DNA of 64,000 bases from Bin87 sp034423575 (GTDB lineage: Bacteria > Chloroflexota > Dehalococcoidia > Lucifugimonadales > UBA3495), in contig DAOUIF010000041.1 in assembly GCA_034423575.1 (NCBI GenBank), positions 11,619 through 75,618 of the forward strand, in the 5' to 3' direction. Numbering within the stretch: position 1 is the first letter of the stretch; every line of letters starts with the position of its first letter. Shown piece by piece: positions 43,351 to 51,661 of this stretch. Made by a program: the position numbers and the translations under genes. The notes beneath the pieces were generated by a model. That model ran no database searches, had not been told where the DNA came from, and saw nothing but the letters and a program-made list of their open reading frames with translations.

Positions 43351-43644
43351 ATGGCATTCATAGGTGTACTTACTCACCACTGGGCCAAGGGAGACAAGGT
43401 CGAAGAGGCGAAGGCGCTCCTGGACCGCAACGGGGAAGCTCAGAGTCGCGCGCCCGGCTTTGGGGCTCGGCAAACCTTCATCTCGCTGTCGGACCCCACC
43501 AAGATCTCCACCCTGGTCACCTGGGACAGCAACGAGATCTACGACGCGTGGCGAGCGAGCCCGGAGCGGGCAATCGCCATGGCGGGCGCAGAGGAACTGT
43601 GGTCCCGTCCTCCGGAGTCCGAGCGCTTCGAGATGCAGGACTAG
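43351..43644 (+). CDS. Antibiotic biosynthesis monooxygenase-like protein
   Basis: 97 residues with GGAGG 8 bases before the ATG. FIGVLTHHWAKGDKVEEAKALL, SRAPGFGARQTFIS, TLVTWDSNEIYDAWRAS: the dimeric alpha/beta-barrel (ABM) fold of small oxygenases and heme-degrading proteins. No catalytic residue can be named. It follows nhaA on the same strand after 73 bp, and is followed at once by a palindromic repeat. Confidence 0.7.
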   Translation: MAFIGVLTHHWAKGDKVEEAKALLDRNGEAQSRAPGFGARQTFISLSDPTKISTLVTWDSNEIYDAWRASPERAIAMAGAEELWSRPPESERFEMQD

Positions 43645-43657
43645 GCCGTCGGAGTTT

Positions 43658-43747
43658 GTCAGAATCAGGATTAGGGGGATTAGAGGATTTTCAGGATTAT
43701 GGCTTTCATCCTGAAAATCTCAAAATCTGGCAAATCCTGATTCAGAC
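43658..43747. repeat. Dispersed palindromic repeat, copy 6 (90-bp class)
   Basis: 90 bp from GTCAGAATCAGGAT to ATCCTGATTCAGAC. It fills the gap between two converging genes and includes the stop codon (43742-43744) of the minus-strand DRTGG gene, so the element has become coding sequence. Confidence 0.88.
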
Positions 43748-44728
43748 AGTTGAAAGTAGCGCCGTCAAATCCACGCGGTTTTCCAACAGGTCTGCCATCC
43801 GCTCCGCCTTGTGCCGGGCGTGCGGGACGATGGCGCCCATGAGGCCGCCTACCGCGTCGGCGGTCGCCACGGTTCCCTGATCCACCAGGAGCACGGGCAC
43901 GTTCCGCTTGGCTGCTTCAACGCGTATGTACTCCGTAGGCCGGGCGCCGCCAGTCAGGACCAGGCATCGGGTGTCCTGCATCAGGGACGCCATCTGGATG
44001 TCTGGTCGCTCGGCTCGGGTGATCACTGCCTGATGGCCGTACCGCCCGAAGTAGCCGGCGCCCGAGTCCATGATGTTCCCGCCGATGAGGAAACGGTCGA
44101 CCCATACGTCCCCATCATCTGGCTCCAGCTCCCAGCGCCCACCCAGGCTGGCTTCCAGCTGCTCCAGGTTCAGGGATAGCATGGCGCGGTCCTCCGGCAC
44201 GGCGCCGATGACCGGAACGCCGACGTTCGCCAGTTCGGACAGCAGGTTCTGCGCGCGCTGAGTTCGGTAGCGGGGGGGCTGATTGATAATCACGCCCGCG
44301 AGGCTGGGCCCAAGGGTGGCCACCGCACTGGATACGCTCACGGCCGTCGTATCCGGCTCATACCCGAATACGGCTACCACCCGGGCGGACAGGCGCTCCA
44401 CCAATCCCGTGACGATCGGCGACGCCGCACCGGAGCCGCTTGCAGGATTGGCCATCTCGGCGATGACGTGCTCGCTGATGCCCGTCAGCGAACGTACCGC
44501 GTTGGCGGCGGCGTCCAGGCTGGTATCGTCTTCGGAAGATGCCACCGCGACCCCACCGCGGAAATGCCGAGCGAAGTAAACGGCGTCGGGGTCAGTGAGT
44601 CCCGACGGCGACACCGGCTTGCACACAGATATGCGGACACCAGATCGGGCAATCAGGGTAGCCAGACCAGCGGCGACGGACGTTTTGCCGGCGCCGGGCC
44701 GGTGGGACGCTACGAGGAGGACAGACAT
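43742..44728 (-). CDS. BioD-like P-loop / DRTGG domain protein
   Basis: 328 residues. Residues 1-170 are a dethiobiotin-synthetase-like P-loop domain (LLVASHRPGAGKTSVAAGLA), as at the N-terminus of long phosphotransacetylases. Residues about 190-325 are a DRTGG domain (FLIGGNIMDSGAGYFGRYGHQ, LVLTGGARPTEYIRVEAAK, VLLVDQGTVATADAV). The acetyltransferase domain of Pta is absent, and no pta gene is adjacent. It is thus a free-standing regulatory or ligand-binding module of unknown role. The final codons and stop come from a palindromic repeat. Confidence 0.8.
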   Translation of the reverse strand: MSVLLVASHRPGAGKTSVAAGLATLIARSGVRISVCKPVSPSGLTDPDAVYFARHFRGGVAVASSEDDTSLDAAANAVRSLTGISEHVIAEMANPASGSGAASPIVTGLVERLSARVVAVFGYEPDTTAVSVSSAVATLGPSLAGVIINQPPRYRTQRAQNLLSELANVGVPVIGAVPEDRAMLSLNLEQLEASLGGRWELEPDDGDVWVDRFLIGGNIMDSGAGYFGRYGHQAVITRAERPDIQMASLMQDTRCLVLTGGARPTEYIRVEAAKRNVPVLLVDQGTVATADAVGGLMGAIVPHARHKAERMADLLENRVDLTALLSTV

Positions 44729-44758
44729 AAAGCGACCGGGCAGTTCAGCCGTAGCGGG

Positions 44759-45460
44759 TTAGTAATCATCCACGCGGTTTTCGATGTGGTTGGGGTCGAA
44801 ACCGGGCGGGAAGTTGGTGGTGTCGTCCCACTTGCTCATGGTCATGTCGCAGCGATGCAGGCTGGCCCGGTTGAAGTTGGCGCCGCGCATGTCCGTCATG
44901 ATCCACATGGAGTCTCGAATCTTGGCGGAGGTGAAGTCCGCGCCGAGCATGATGGCCCGGCTGACGTCGGCGCCATTCAGGTTCGCGCCCTGCCAGTTGG
45001 AATTGGTCAGGTTGGCGGAGCGCAGGTCGACTTCGATGGCGGTGACCTGGCTGCAATCGGCGTCGGTCAAGTCGGTGTTGAGGAACGACGCCCGATTCAG
45101 GCGGGACCACTGCAGGATTGCCTCCTGCATGTTGGACTGCTTGAGGTCGGCCCAGAAGAGGTTGACGTTGCGCAGGATGGTCATTGCCATCTGCGCCGAC
45201 GCCAGGGTCGCGCCGTAGAGGTCGGCGCCCGTGAAATCGGCAGCGCGCAGGTCGCAGCGAGACAGGTTGGCTCGGGTGAGACGGCCGTCAGCCAGTGTGG
45301 CTCCGCGGAGGTCTGCATCCCGCAGGTCTGCCCCGGCCAGGTCAAGGCCGGAAAGGTCGGCGGCTCGCAGATCAAGCTGCTCGTCCGCGTTTGCAGATTT
45401 CCACTGGTCGATAGCGCCCTTGCCGGAGCGCACCACTGCTACGTGATCTGGATTGGCCAT
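44759..45460 (-). CDS. Pentapeptide-repeat protein
   Basis: 233 residues. From about residue 25 to 210 it is made of A(D/N)LxX five-residue units (DLRAADLSGLDLAGADLRDA is a clear stretch), which fold as a right-handed quadrilateral beta helix. Such proteins mimic DNA or act as scaffolds; a few protect gyrase from quinolones. No signal peptide is seen. The start ATG at 45460 is adjacent to the stop of the SelW-like gene, so the two are likely co-transcribed. Confidence 0.88.
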   Translation of the reverse strand: MANPDHVAVVRSGKGAIDQWKSANADEQLDLRAADLSGLDLAGADLRDADLRGATLADGRLTRANLSRCDLRAADFTGADLYGATLASAQMAMTILRNVNLFWADLKQSNMQEAILQWSRLNRASFLNTDLTDADCSQVTAIEVDLRSANLTNSNWQGANLNGADVSRAIMLGADFTSAKIRDSMWIMTDMRGANFNRASLHRCDMTMSKWDDTTNFPPGFDPNHIENRVDDY

Positions 45461-45778
45461 CTAAGCGTTTCTCGCAGCGGCGATCTCATCCTCGACGTCG
45501 AAGACGCGCTCGGCGATCACCATCTTGAGTTCGTTGACTTTGCTGTAGCCCGGGTACTCGTCGCCCTCTTCGTCGAAGCGGTCGAAGATCTTCTCGCCGT
45601 CGAGGTAGATCTCCAGGCGACCTTTGTCGGCAGGGGTCATCTTGATCGCGATATCACCCGCGTTTTGGGAGCGCCAGAATTCGGTCGCCAGCCACGTGGC
45701 GAGGCCGTGGTAGCCTCAAGGCACGCAGTAAACGATGTCAACTTCAACCTTGCCGAACTCGGAACGGGTCATGGTCAT
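45461..45778 (-). CDS. SelW/Rdx-family selenoprotein with in-frame UGA
   Basis: A 106-codon frame (105 residues) from the ATG at 45778 (AGGAG eight bases upstream) to TAG at 45461, with a single TGA at codon 21 (45716-45718). Reading that codon as selenocysteine gives YCVPUGYHGLATWLATEF, the C-x-x-U redox motif followed by the G-Y of selenoprotein W (SelW/T/H, Rdx family). The frame carries on without a break to RLEIYLDGEKIFDR and a natural end, as in the family (thioredoxin-like fold, about 90-105 residues). A hairpin just after the UGA could serve as the bacterial SECIS. Ordinary ORF callers split it. A sequencing error turning Cys TGT/TGC into TGA is the alternative. Same strand and adjacent to the pentapeptide-repeat gene. 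Confidence 0.8.
45685..45702 (-). promoter_or_regulatory. Candidate bacterial SECIS hairpin
   Basis: On the minus strand UCGCCA, loop CGUGGC, UGGCGA: a 6-bp stem with a G in the first two loop positions, whose loop begins 19 nt after the UGA, inside the usual 16-37 nt range. A competing 9-bp hairpin (GCUACCACG with a bulged partner) begins one base after the UGA. Which one forms is not known. Confidence 0.5.
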
Positions 45779-45921
45779 TCGGGATGCTCCTGTAATGCGG
45801 TCGTTGAGCAGAGGGATGCGTTTTCGGATGGCCCTCGCCTCACTGTTCTAAGTGGTAATCGACAACGGTGGTCATCATGAGCTCAAGCCGCGAACAATAG
45901 GTTGCGTGACTGATGACCGGT

Positions 45922-46344
45922 CTAACTGATACGGGCGCTGGCCTGGCCGACGGCTGTCTTGTCGCCGTTCTGATTCTCGCAGTAGACGTCGACGGTGACC
46001 AGCGTGGAACCGTCATCTTGCGGCTCGCGGCTGTTGACCTGCCCGTGGACGCTGACAGTGTCGCCGTGCTTCACGGGGCGCAGGAACTTGAGGTTAACGT
46101 TGCCGGAACGGTGGAAGTCGTCAGCGCCGATGAACTTGCGCATGGACTCGGTGCAGAAGGCGATGCTCATGCGGCCGGAGGCGATGGCGTAAGTCGTGCC
46201 CAGGCGCTTGGAGGCCAGCTCGGGGTCGTTGTGGATGTTGGCCCGGTTGAGAATGCCGCAGGCCTCAAACTGGTTGATGACGTCCTGGGTGATGTGCTTG
46301 GTGACGACGGGGAGCGTTTCGCTGTCTAGCCTTGGGGATGCCAT
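45922..46344 (-). CDS. MaoC-like hotdog-fold dehydratase (1)
   Basis: 140 residues. ITQDVINQFEACGILNRANI, then GTTYAIASGRMSIAFCTESM and VNLKFLRPVKHGDTVSVHGQV, the hotdog fold of the MaoC/R-hydratase group. The family Asp-x5-His motif is degenerate (the segment reads ANIHNDPELASKRLG, where His sits two before Asp), so catalysis is uncertain. It overlaps the other MaoC-like gene by 19 bases; the pair would form a two-chain dehydratase as in mycobacterial HadAB. Confidence 0.78.
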   Translation of the reverse strand: MASPRLDSETLPVVTKHITQDVINQFEACGILNRANIHNDPELASKRLGTTYAIASGRMSIAFCTESMRKFIGADDFHRSGNVNLKFLRPVKHGDTVSVHGQVNSREPQDDGSTLVTVDVYCENQNGDKTAVGQASARIS

Positions 46345-46751
46345 TTCTTGCCCAACTCCTCAGGTTTCTTGATCTGGTAGGTGCGCATCTTCTCGATGAG
46401 CCGGCCGTCTTCGTCAGTGGCCGTGGCCTCGATGACCAGGTAGGGCTTTTCGCGGCGGACGAACTTGTCGTGCACTCGGCCGGTCACGAGGATCTTCTTG
46501 CCAGGGATCGGCGGGTTGTACAGGTCGATCTCGTTGCCGGCGTTGATGCTGCCCGTCTGGTCGTCATAGGCGAGGGAGAGCGACGTGGCGTCGTGTTTGA
46601 CCGCTATGGTGGGGAAAACGGCGTCGGGATCGTCCACGGCCCGACGGTACAGGTCCACCATCTCCTGGGTCAGCAGGTACTCATAGGAGCCCAATTCCTC
46701 ACCCACCTGGACTTCGTTGTAATCAAAGAGAGGCAGTTCTTGTTCGGCCAT
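46326..46751 (-). CDS. MaoC-like hotdog-fold dehydratase (2)
   Basis: 141 residues, N-terminal-dehydratase type: LFDYNEVQVGEELGSYEYLL, LTQEMVDLYRRAVDDPDAVF, GRVHDKFVRREKPYLVIEA. It resembles the non-catalytic HadA/HadC-like chain that pairs with a MaoC chain. It starts at 46751 and overlaps the next gene by 19 bases. Divergent from the TPP enzyme across a 235-bp gap. Substrate should be an acyl or aromatic thioester or free acid; not known. Confidence 0.78.
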   Translation of the reverse strand: MAEQELPLFDYNEVQVGEELGSYEYLLTQEMVDLYRRAVDDPDAVFPTIAVKHDATSLSLAYDDQTGSINAGNEIDLYNPPIPGKKILVTGRVHDKFVRREKPYLVIEATATDEDGRLIEKMRTYQIKKPEELGKKWHPQG

Positions 46752-46986
46752 AATGGGACACTCCCAATATCGTTTGCAACGGCGGAACTAACGATACCGC
46801 AGAGCGCGACGGGCGTCAATTGGCCGGAGTTGGCGCGCCGGGCGCTCCGGGTTACGTGCGTGCAACGGCCCCTCCGTTCGGAGTGACCTCCGCGCTCGGA
46901 AAATGGCGCAGCCAATTGTTGTACAATCGGGCGGCATCCAATCCCCCTGCCGCTTGTCATGTGGGCGGCCCGTAACGGAGGAGCCA

Positions 46987-48657
46987 ATGTCCCAATTGAT
47001 GACCGGCAAACAGGCGCTGCTGGAGATGCTCAAGGCCGAGGGGGTCGATTTCATATTCGGCAACCCAGGGACCAGCGAGGGGCCGATCATCGACCTGCTG
47101 GGCGATTACCCCGAGCTTCGCTACTTCCTGACCCTACAGGAAAGTGTGGCGATGGGCATGGGCGAGGCCTACGCGCGGGCAAGAGGCACCGCGTCCTTTG
47201 TCAGTCTCCATGTGGATAGCGGCCTGGCCAACGGCATCGCCCTGATGCTGGACGCCCTGAACACCGGCACGCCCATGGTGGTGACCTCCGCCAACTACGA
47301 CATCCGCAAGGTCAACGAGACGATAACCGACCTGGCGGACCTGGTCCGCCCGGTGACCAAGTGGGCGGTGGAGCTGTCCCACCCTGACCAGATCCCCAGC
47401 GTCATTCGGAGGGCCTTCAACGAGGCCAACAGCCATCCCAAGGGTCCGGTATACGTGGGGTTCACGTCCAATGCGCTGGAAGGAATGGCCGAGATGAATC
47501 TCGAGCCGTCCCGACCGGTACACGACGGCGCCCGGCCCAGCGCGGAAGGGATTGCACAAGCGGCGGACCTGTTGGCCGATGCCAGCCGTCCGCTGATGCT
47601 GGTGGGTGATCGCCTCTCTGACGATGACGCCGTGGACGAGGCGGTGGAACTGGCTGAGCTGATGGGACTGCCGGTTTACCAGGCCAGGGGCGCCGAGGTG
47701 GCCTTCCCCACGACCCACGATCAGTTCATGGGAGCGCTGTCTCTGAGGGTAGGCGAACAGCGGGCCGTTTTGCAGACGGTGGACTTGGTGTTGGCAGTGG
47801 GCTCCGACCCTTTCGAGGAGCTTTTCTACTGGGGGGACGTGATCTTGCCCGAAGTCGCCAAACTGGTGCATATCGACCCCGATCGCAGCAAGATCGGCCG
47901 CTCGGAACCGACGGATTTGGGCATCGTCGGGCATTGCAAGTTGGCGCTGCAGGACCTGATCGCAGCCCTGGAGGAGCGCCTCTCCTCCAGCGATCGCTCG
48001 GAGATCGGATTGCGCAAGCAGGGCGTGATCGCCGACCGGCAGAGCAACCGCGCCGCCTTCGAAGAGTCCGTTGCGGAGAAGTGGGACCACCGGCCCATGA
48101 CGCCGGCGCGGATGATGTCGGAACTCGCGGCGGCGATCCCCGACAACGCCATCGTGGTGGATGATTCCATCAGTAATCGGGCGACCATGCGTCACTACTT
48201 CCAGGCGCAGCGCCGGCCAGACCTGCGCGGGGTTAGGGGGCAGTCCATCGGCGGTGGCATCGGCGTTACCATGGGCACTCAGTGCGCCTATCCCGATCGC
48301 CCGGTGTTCGGAATAATCGGCGACGGCAGCGCGATGATGACCATCCAGGGGCTGTGGACGGCGGCCAATGACGAGATACCCTGCATCTTCGTCATCTGCA
48401 ACAACGGCATGTACCGGGTGCTCAAGACCAACTTCAACGTGTACCAGCGGGACGTGCTCAACCTGCCCGAAACCTCGGGCGGGCGGCTGCTCTATTCCGA
48501 CTTCGGAACGCCTTTCGACATGGCCGCAATCGCCAACAGCATGGGTGTCCACGGAGAGCGGATTACCGAACCTGACCAGATCAAGCCGGCGGTGGACCGG
48601 GCCGTAGCGTCCGGCAAGCCGGCCCTGCTGGACATGGTTATCGACGGATCGCTGTAG
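46987..48657 (+). CDS. Thiamine-diphosphate enzyme (acetolactate synthase / benzoylformate decarboxylase-like)
   Basis: 556 residues from the ATG at 46987 with GGAGG six bases upstream. The cofactor glutamate lies in LTLQESVAMGMGEAYARARG, and the magnesium/ThDP motif GDGSAMMTIQGLWTAANDEI ends in NN (VICNNGMY). Three domains: Pyr (1-170), middle (190-320) and PP (370-530). The sequence is nearer to benzoylformate decarboxylase and oxalyl-CoA/2-keto acid decarboxylases than to IlvB (no small subunit near). With the downstream aldolase it may form a 2-keto acid route. Exact substrate open. Confidence 0.85.
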   Translation: MSQLMTGKQALLEMLKAEGVDFIFGNPGTSEGPIIDLLGDYPELRYFLTLQESVAMGMGEAYARARGTASFVSLHVDSGLANGIALMLDALNTGTPMVVTSANYDIRKVNETITDLADLVRPVTKWAVELSHPDQIPSVIRRAFNEANSHPKGPVYVGFTSNALEGMAEMNLEPSRPVHDGARPSAEGIAQAADLLADASRPLMLVGDRLSDDDAVDEAVELAELMGLPVYQARGAEVAFPTTHDQFMGALSLRVGEQRAVLQTVDLVLAVGSDPFEELFYWGDVILPEVAKLVHIDPDRSKIGRSEPTDLGIVGHCKLALQDLIAALEERLSSSDRSEIGLRKQGVIADRQSNRAAFEESVAEKWDHRPMTPARMMSELAAAIPDNAIVVDDSISNRATMRHYFQAQRRPDLRGVRGQSIGGGIGVTMGTQCAYPDRPVFGIIGDGSAMMTIQGLWTAANDEIPCIFVICNNGMYRVLKTNFNVYQRDVLNLPETSGGRLLYSDFGTPFDMAAIANSMGVHGERITEPDQIKPAVDRAVASGKPALLDMVIDGSL

Positions 48658-48672
48658 CTGGCGCATGCCTCG

Positions 48673-48761
48673 CTGTCATTGCGAGCGCAGCGTGGCAATC
48701 CCGTCGAACCGGTTGCAACCCTTGCGAGATTGCCGCGTCGCTGCGCTCCTCGCAATGACAG
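48673..48761. repeat. CTGTCATTGCGAG palindromic repeat, complete copy
   Basis: 89 bp with ends CTGTCATTGCGAG and CTCGCAATGACAG as perfect inverted repeats, plus inner GGCAATC/GATTGCC. It lies between the TPP enzyme and the aldolase on the plus strand. Elements with these ends are common in many bacterial phyla. A half copy is at 13106-13133. Confidence 0.88.
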
Positions 48762-48785
48762 GCTGAATATAAGGGGAACATTCTC

Positions 48786-49553
48786 ATGCGAACCAACACC
48801 ACCAAGGCAAAGCTGAACGACGGACAGGTTGTTTTCGGCGCCATCATAACCCGGTACGCGCCCGACATGGTCGAGATCTTCGGGGCCCTGGGCTACGACT
48901 TTGTCATGATCGACTGCGAGCACGGGCCGGCCAACCTGGACCAGGTGGAGCACATGGTCCGCGCCGCAGAGTCCTTCGGGATCACGCCCATCGCGCGGAT
49001 ACCCGACCACTCCGATCAGACGATCCTGCGGTTCCTGGACCGGGGGTTGCAGGGCATCATCGTCCCGCACGTGAACACGGGCGAGCAGGCGGCGGCCATC
49101 GCCCGCGCGGCCCGGTACTATCCCGACGGCTATCGCGGCATGGGCGGCGGCCGGGCGCAGGACTACGGCATCGGCGTGGGCCGGGATGAAGCCACGGCGT
49201 GGGTCAACTCTCAGGTGCTGGTGATTCCGATGGTCGAAGACGTCGAAGCGGTGGGCAACCTGGACGACATCCTCGCGGTCTCCGGCGCGGATGTGCTGCA
49301 CGTCGCGGCGTCGGACCTGGGGCAGAGCATGGGCAACCCCGGGGTCGCCGAGGTGCGACGGGTGATGAGCGAGGTGGTCCCCAGGGTGAGGGCCGGAGGG
49401 AAGAGCGTCGGCGTTGGCGGCAACAATCCGGCCGACACCGCCGGCGTCGCCGAGTTCATCAAGCTGGGAGCGAACTTCGTGACGGTGTCGGGTTGGGGAT
49501 TGCTTCGCATCGGCGCTGAGGACTTCCTGAAAAACGTGAACGCCGCCCTGTGA
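48786..49553 (+). CDS. HpcH/HpaI-family aldolase
   Basis: 255 residues. LGYDFVMIDCEHGPANLDQV carries the metal-binding Glu region, GLQGIIVPHVNTGEQA the substrate loop, and VLHVAASDLGQSMGNPG the second metal Asp. The family splits 4-hydroxy-2-oxo acids to pyruvate and an aldehyde, or acts on citrate/malyl-type thioesters. Follows the TPP enzyme after a repeat; probably one catabolic unit. Substrate not determined. Confidence 0.88.
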   Translation: MRTNTTKAKLNDGQVVFGAIITRYAPDMVEIFGALGYDFVMIDCEHGPANLDQVEHMVRAAESFGITPIARIPDHSDQTILRFLDRGLQGIIVPHVNTGEQAAAIARAARYYPDGYRGMGGGRAQDYGIGVGRDEATAWVNSQVLVIPMVEDVEAVGNLDDILAVSGADVLHVAASDLGQSMGNPGVAEVRRVMSEVVPRVRAGGKSVGVGGNNPADTAGVAEFIKLGANFVTVSGWGLLRIGAEDFLKNVNAAL

Positions 49554-49582
49554 TGGAGCGGCGTCATTGCCAAGCGACTGCT

Positions 49583-49607
49583 AACCCCGGGCCTCCCGGG
49601 GTTCTTT
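49583..49607. terminator. Bidirectional terminator between converging genes
   Basis: AACCCCGGG, loop CCT, CCCGGGGTT, then CTTTC: a perfect 9-bp stem. It lies between the aldolase gene (plus) and the end of the oligopeptide ABC operon (minus) and can serve both. Confidence 0.78.
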
Positions 49608-49621
49608 CCTGTAGCGGCGGA

Positions 49622-50626
49622 TCAGTAGAGGTGGCAGGACACCACATGGCCGGGAGCCAGTTCCGTAATTTGCGGAATGTCCCGGGAACACTGGTCCATG
49701 ACGAAGGGGCACCGCGGATGGAACCGGCAACCTTCCGGCGGGTTGAGCGGGGACGGCACTTCGCCGGTGAGGATCATCTCCTCCTGTTCGATGTCCGGGT
49801 GCGAGGGCAGCGCCGCGTTCATCAGGGCCTTGGTGTAGGGATGCGACGCGTTGTCGAACAGTTCCTTGGTGGGCCCGTACTCAACGATCTGCCCGAGGTA
49901 CATCACGGCGACCCAGTCGCACATGTACCGCACGGTTGCCAGGTGGTGGGCAATGAGCAGGTAGCTGACGTTGTACTCGTTCTGCAGGTCCATCAACAGG
50001 TTCATGATCTGGGCGCGAATTGAGACGTCCAGCGCGGAAACCGGTTCGTCCAACACGATGACCCGCGGCTCCACGGACAGCGCTCGGGCGATGGCCAACC
50101 GCTGACGTTGTCCGCCACTGAACTCGTGAGGGTACAGGTTGGCGTGGTAACTGCTGAGACCGACGTCGTTCAGGAGCTTGCTCACCCGATCTTGCATTTC
50201 CCGGCGGCTCAGGTCGAGGTTGATGACCATGGGTTCGGCGATCAGGTCGCGAACGCGCATCCGGGGGTTGAGCGAGCTCCAGGGGTCCTGGAACACCGCC
50301 TGAACCGAACTGCGATACGCACGCCGTTGCTCGGAGCTGGCGTCATGGATCTCCTGCCCCTGGTAGCGGATAGTGCCTTCGGTGGGCTCTTCCAATTGCA
50401 GGAGCATTTTCGCGGTGGTGCTCTTGCCGCAGCCGGACTCGCCCACGATTCCCAGCGTCTCACCGGCCCGGATCTGGAAAGATACGCCGTCGACGGCCTT
50501 GATCCAGCCGGTGACTTTGGAGATCAGGAGGCCCTTGGTTACGGGGAAGTGTTTCTTGAGGCCCTCTGCTTCGAGCAGCACCTCGTTGGTGGTTTGGGTC
50601 ACCGGGGTTGCTTCCAGGGTGGTCAT
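49622..50626 (-). CDS. Oligopeptide ABC transporter ATPase (OppF/DppF-like)
   Basis: 334 residues. Walker A GESGCGKSTTAKML, signature LSGGQRQR (here FSGGQRQRLAIARAL), Walker B VIVLDEPVSALD and the C-terminal oligopeptide-transporter zinc-finger-like tail GCRFHPRCPFVMDQC with several Cys that often bind an iron-sulfur cluster. Last gene of the operon; its start overlaps the stop of the DppD-like gene by four bases. Confidence 0.93.
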   Translation of the reverse strand: MTTLEATPVTQTTNEVLLEAEGLKKHFPVTKGLLISKVTGWIKAVDGVSFQIRAGETLGIVGESGCGKSTTAKMLLQLEEPTEGTIRYQGQEIHDASSEQRRAYRSSVQAVFQDPWSSLNPRMRVRDLIAEPMVINLDLSRREMQDRVSKLLNDVGLSSYHANLYPHEFSGGQRQRLAIARALSVEPRVIVLDEPVSALDVSIRAQIMNLLMDLQNEYNVSYLLIAHHLATVRYMCDWVAVMYLGQIVEYGPTKELFDNASHPYTKALMNAALPSHPDIEQEEMILTGEVPSPLNPPEGCRFHPRCPFVMDQCSRDIPQITELAPGHVVSCHLY

Positions 50627-51615
50627 TCCAGCCTCCAGCAGGCGGCGTAGTGGCTATCGGACACGTCGAATTGCGCAGGATAGGTTTCCAGGCATTTGTC
50701 CATCACGTATTGGCAGCGGGGCGCGAAGGGGCAGCCCGGCGGCAGGTCATGAAGCGTCGGCGGTTGCCCTTCGATGGAGTACAGGCGATCCACATCCTCT
50801 TCCAGTTTGGGGACTGAGGACAACAGGGCTTCGGTGTAAGGATGCGACGGGTGGTTGAAGATATCCCGCACGTTTCCCATCTCGACGATTCTGCCGGCGT
50901 ACATCACGGCGACCCGGTCGCACATCTTGGCGACGATGCCGAAGTCGTGGGTGATGAAGATGAGACCGATGTTCGAGGCTTCCTGCAATTCCTTCAACAG
51001 CTTGAGGTACTGCGCCTGGATGGTAACGTCCAGCGAGGTCGTCGGTTCGTCGGCAATCAACACGATGGGCTCGCAGGAGATGCCGATGGCTCCGACCACA
51101 CGCTGCCGCATGCCCCCGCTCATCTGGTGAGGGTAGTCCCGCACCCGGGTCTCGGCGGCGGGGATGTTCACCTTGCGGAGCACGTCCAGCACCTGCTGAA
51201 CGACGGTGCGCTTGGGAATGTCCTGGTGGATCTTGATGGCCTCGCCCACCTGATTTCCGATGGAGAACACGGGGTTGAGGGATGTCATCGGGTCCTGGAT
51301 GATCAGCGCGATCTGGCTGCCTCGAATTTCGCTCATTTCCTTGTCGGACAGCTGCACCAGATCCTGGCCTTCCAGTAGGATCTGACCATCTACGATGCGA
51401 CCCGGCGGCTCCGGGACCAGCCGCATCAAAGACAGCATGGTCACGGACTTGCCGGAACCGGATTCGCCGACGATGCCCAGGGTCTCACCGCGCCGCAGGT
51501 CGAAGCTCACACCGTCGACCGCTCTAACGGTACCCCAGCGGGTCTCGAAATAGGTTTTCAGTCCGTCGACTCGCAGCACCACTGGGGAGGTGTTTTCGGT
51601 TGTACTAGTTGTCAT
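50623..51615 (-). CDS. Oligopeptide ABC transporter ATPase (OppD/DppD-like)
   Basis: 330 residues. Walker A GESGSGKSVTMLSLM, signature MSGGMRQRVVGAIG, Walker B LIADEPTTSLDVTIQ and the tail GCPFAPRCQYVMDKCLET. It pairs with the OppF-like ATPase (4-base overlap) as the heterodimeric motor. The residue after the Walker B Asp-Glu is normal, so both sites may be active. Confidence 0.93.
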   Translation of the reverse strand: MTTSTTENTSPVVLRVDGLKTYFETRWGTVRAVDGVSFDLRRGETLGIVGESGSGKSVTMLSLMRLVPEPPGRIVDGQILLEGQDLVQLSDKEMSEIRGSQIALIIQDPMTSLNPVFSIGNQVGEAIKIHQDIPKRTVVQQVLDVLRKVNIPAAETRVRDYPHQMSGGMRQRVVGAIGISCEPIVLIADEPTTSLDVTIQAQYLKLLKELQEASNIGLIFITHDFGIVAKMCDRVAVMYAGRIVEMGNVRDIFNHPSHPYTEALLSSVPKLEEDVDRLYSIEGQPPTLHDLPPGCPFAPRCQYVMDKCLETYPAQFDVSDSHYAACWRLE

Positions 51616-51661
51616 GCTTCAGCCTTTTTGTGCATGGGTCAGGATGGTAACGCGGACAAGG

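Noticed and set aside
46890..46990. Promoter with -10 TACAAT for the TPP enzyme
   Set aside because: No acceptable -35 at the right distance; left out of the feature list.
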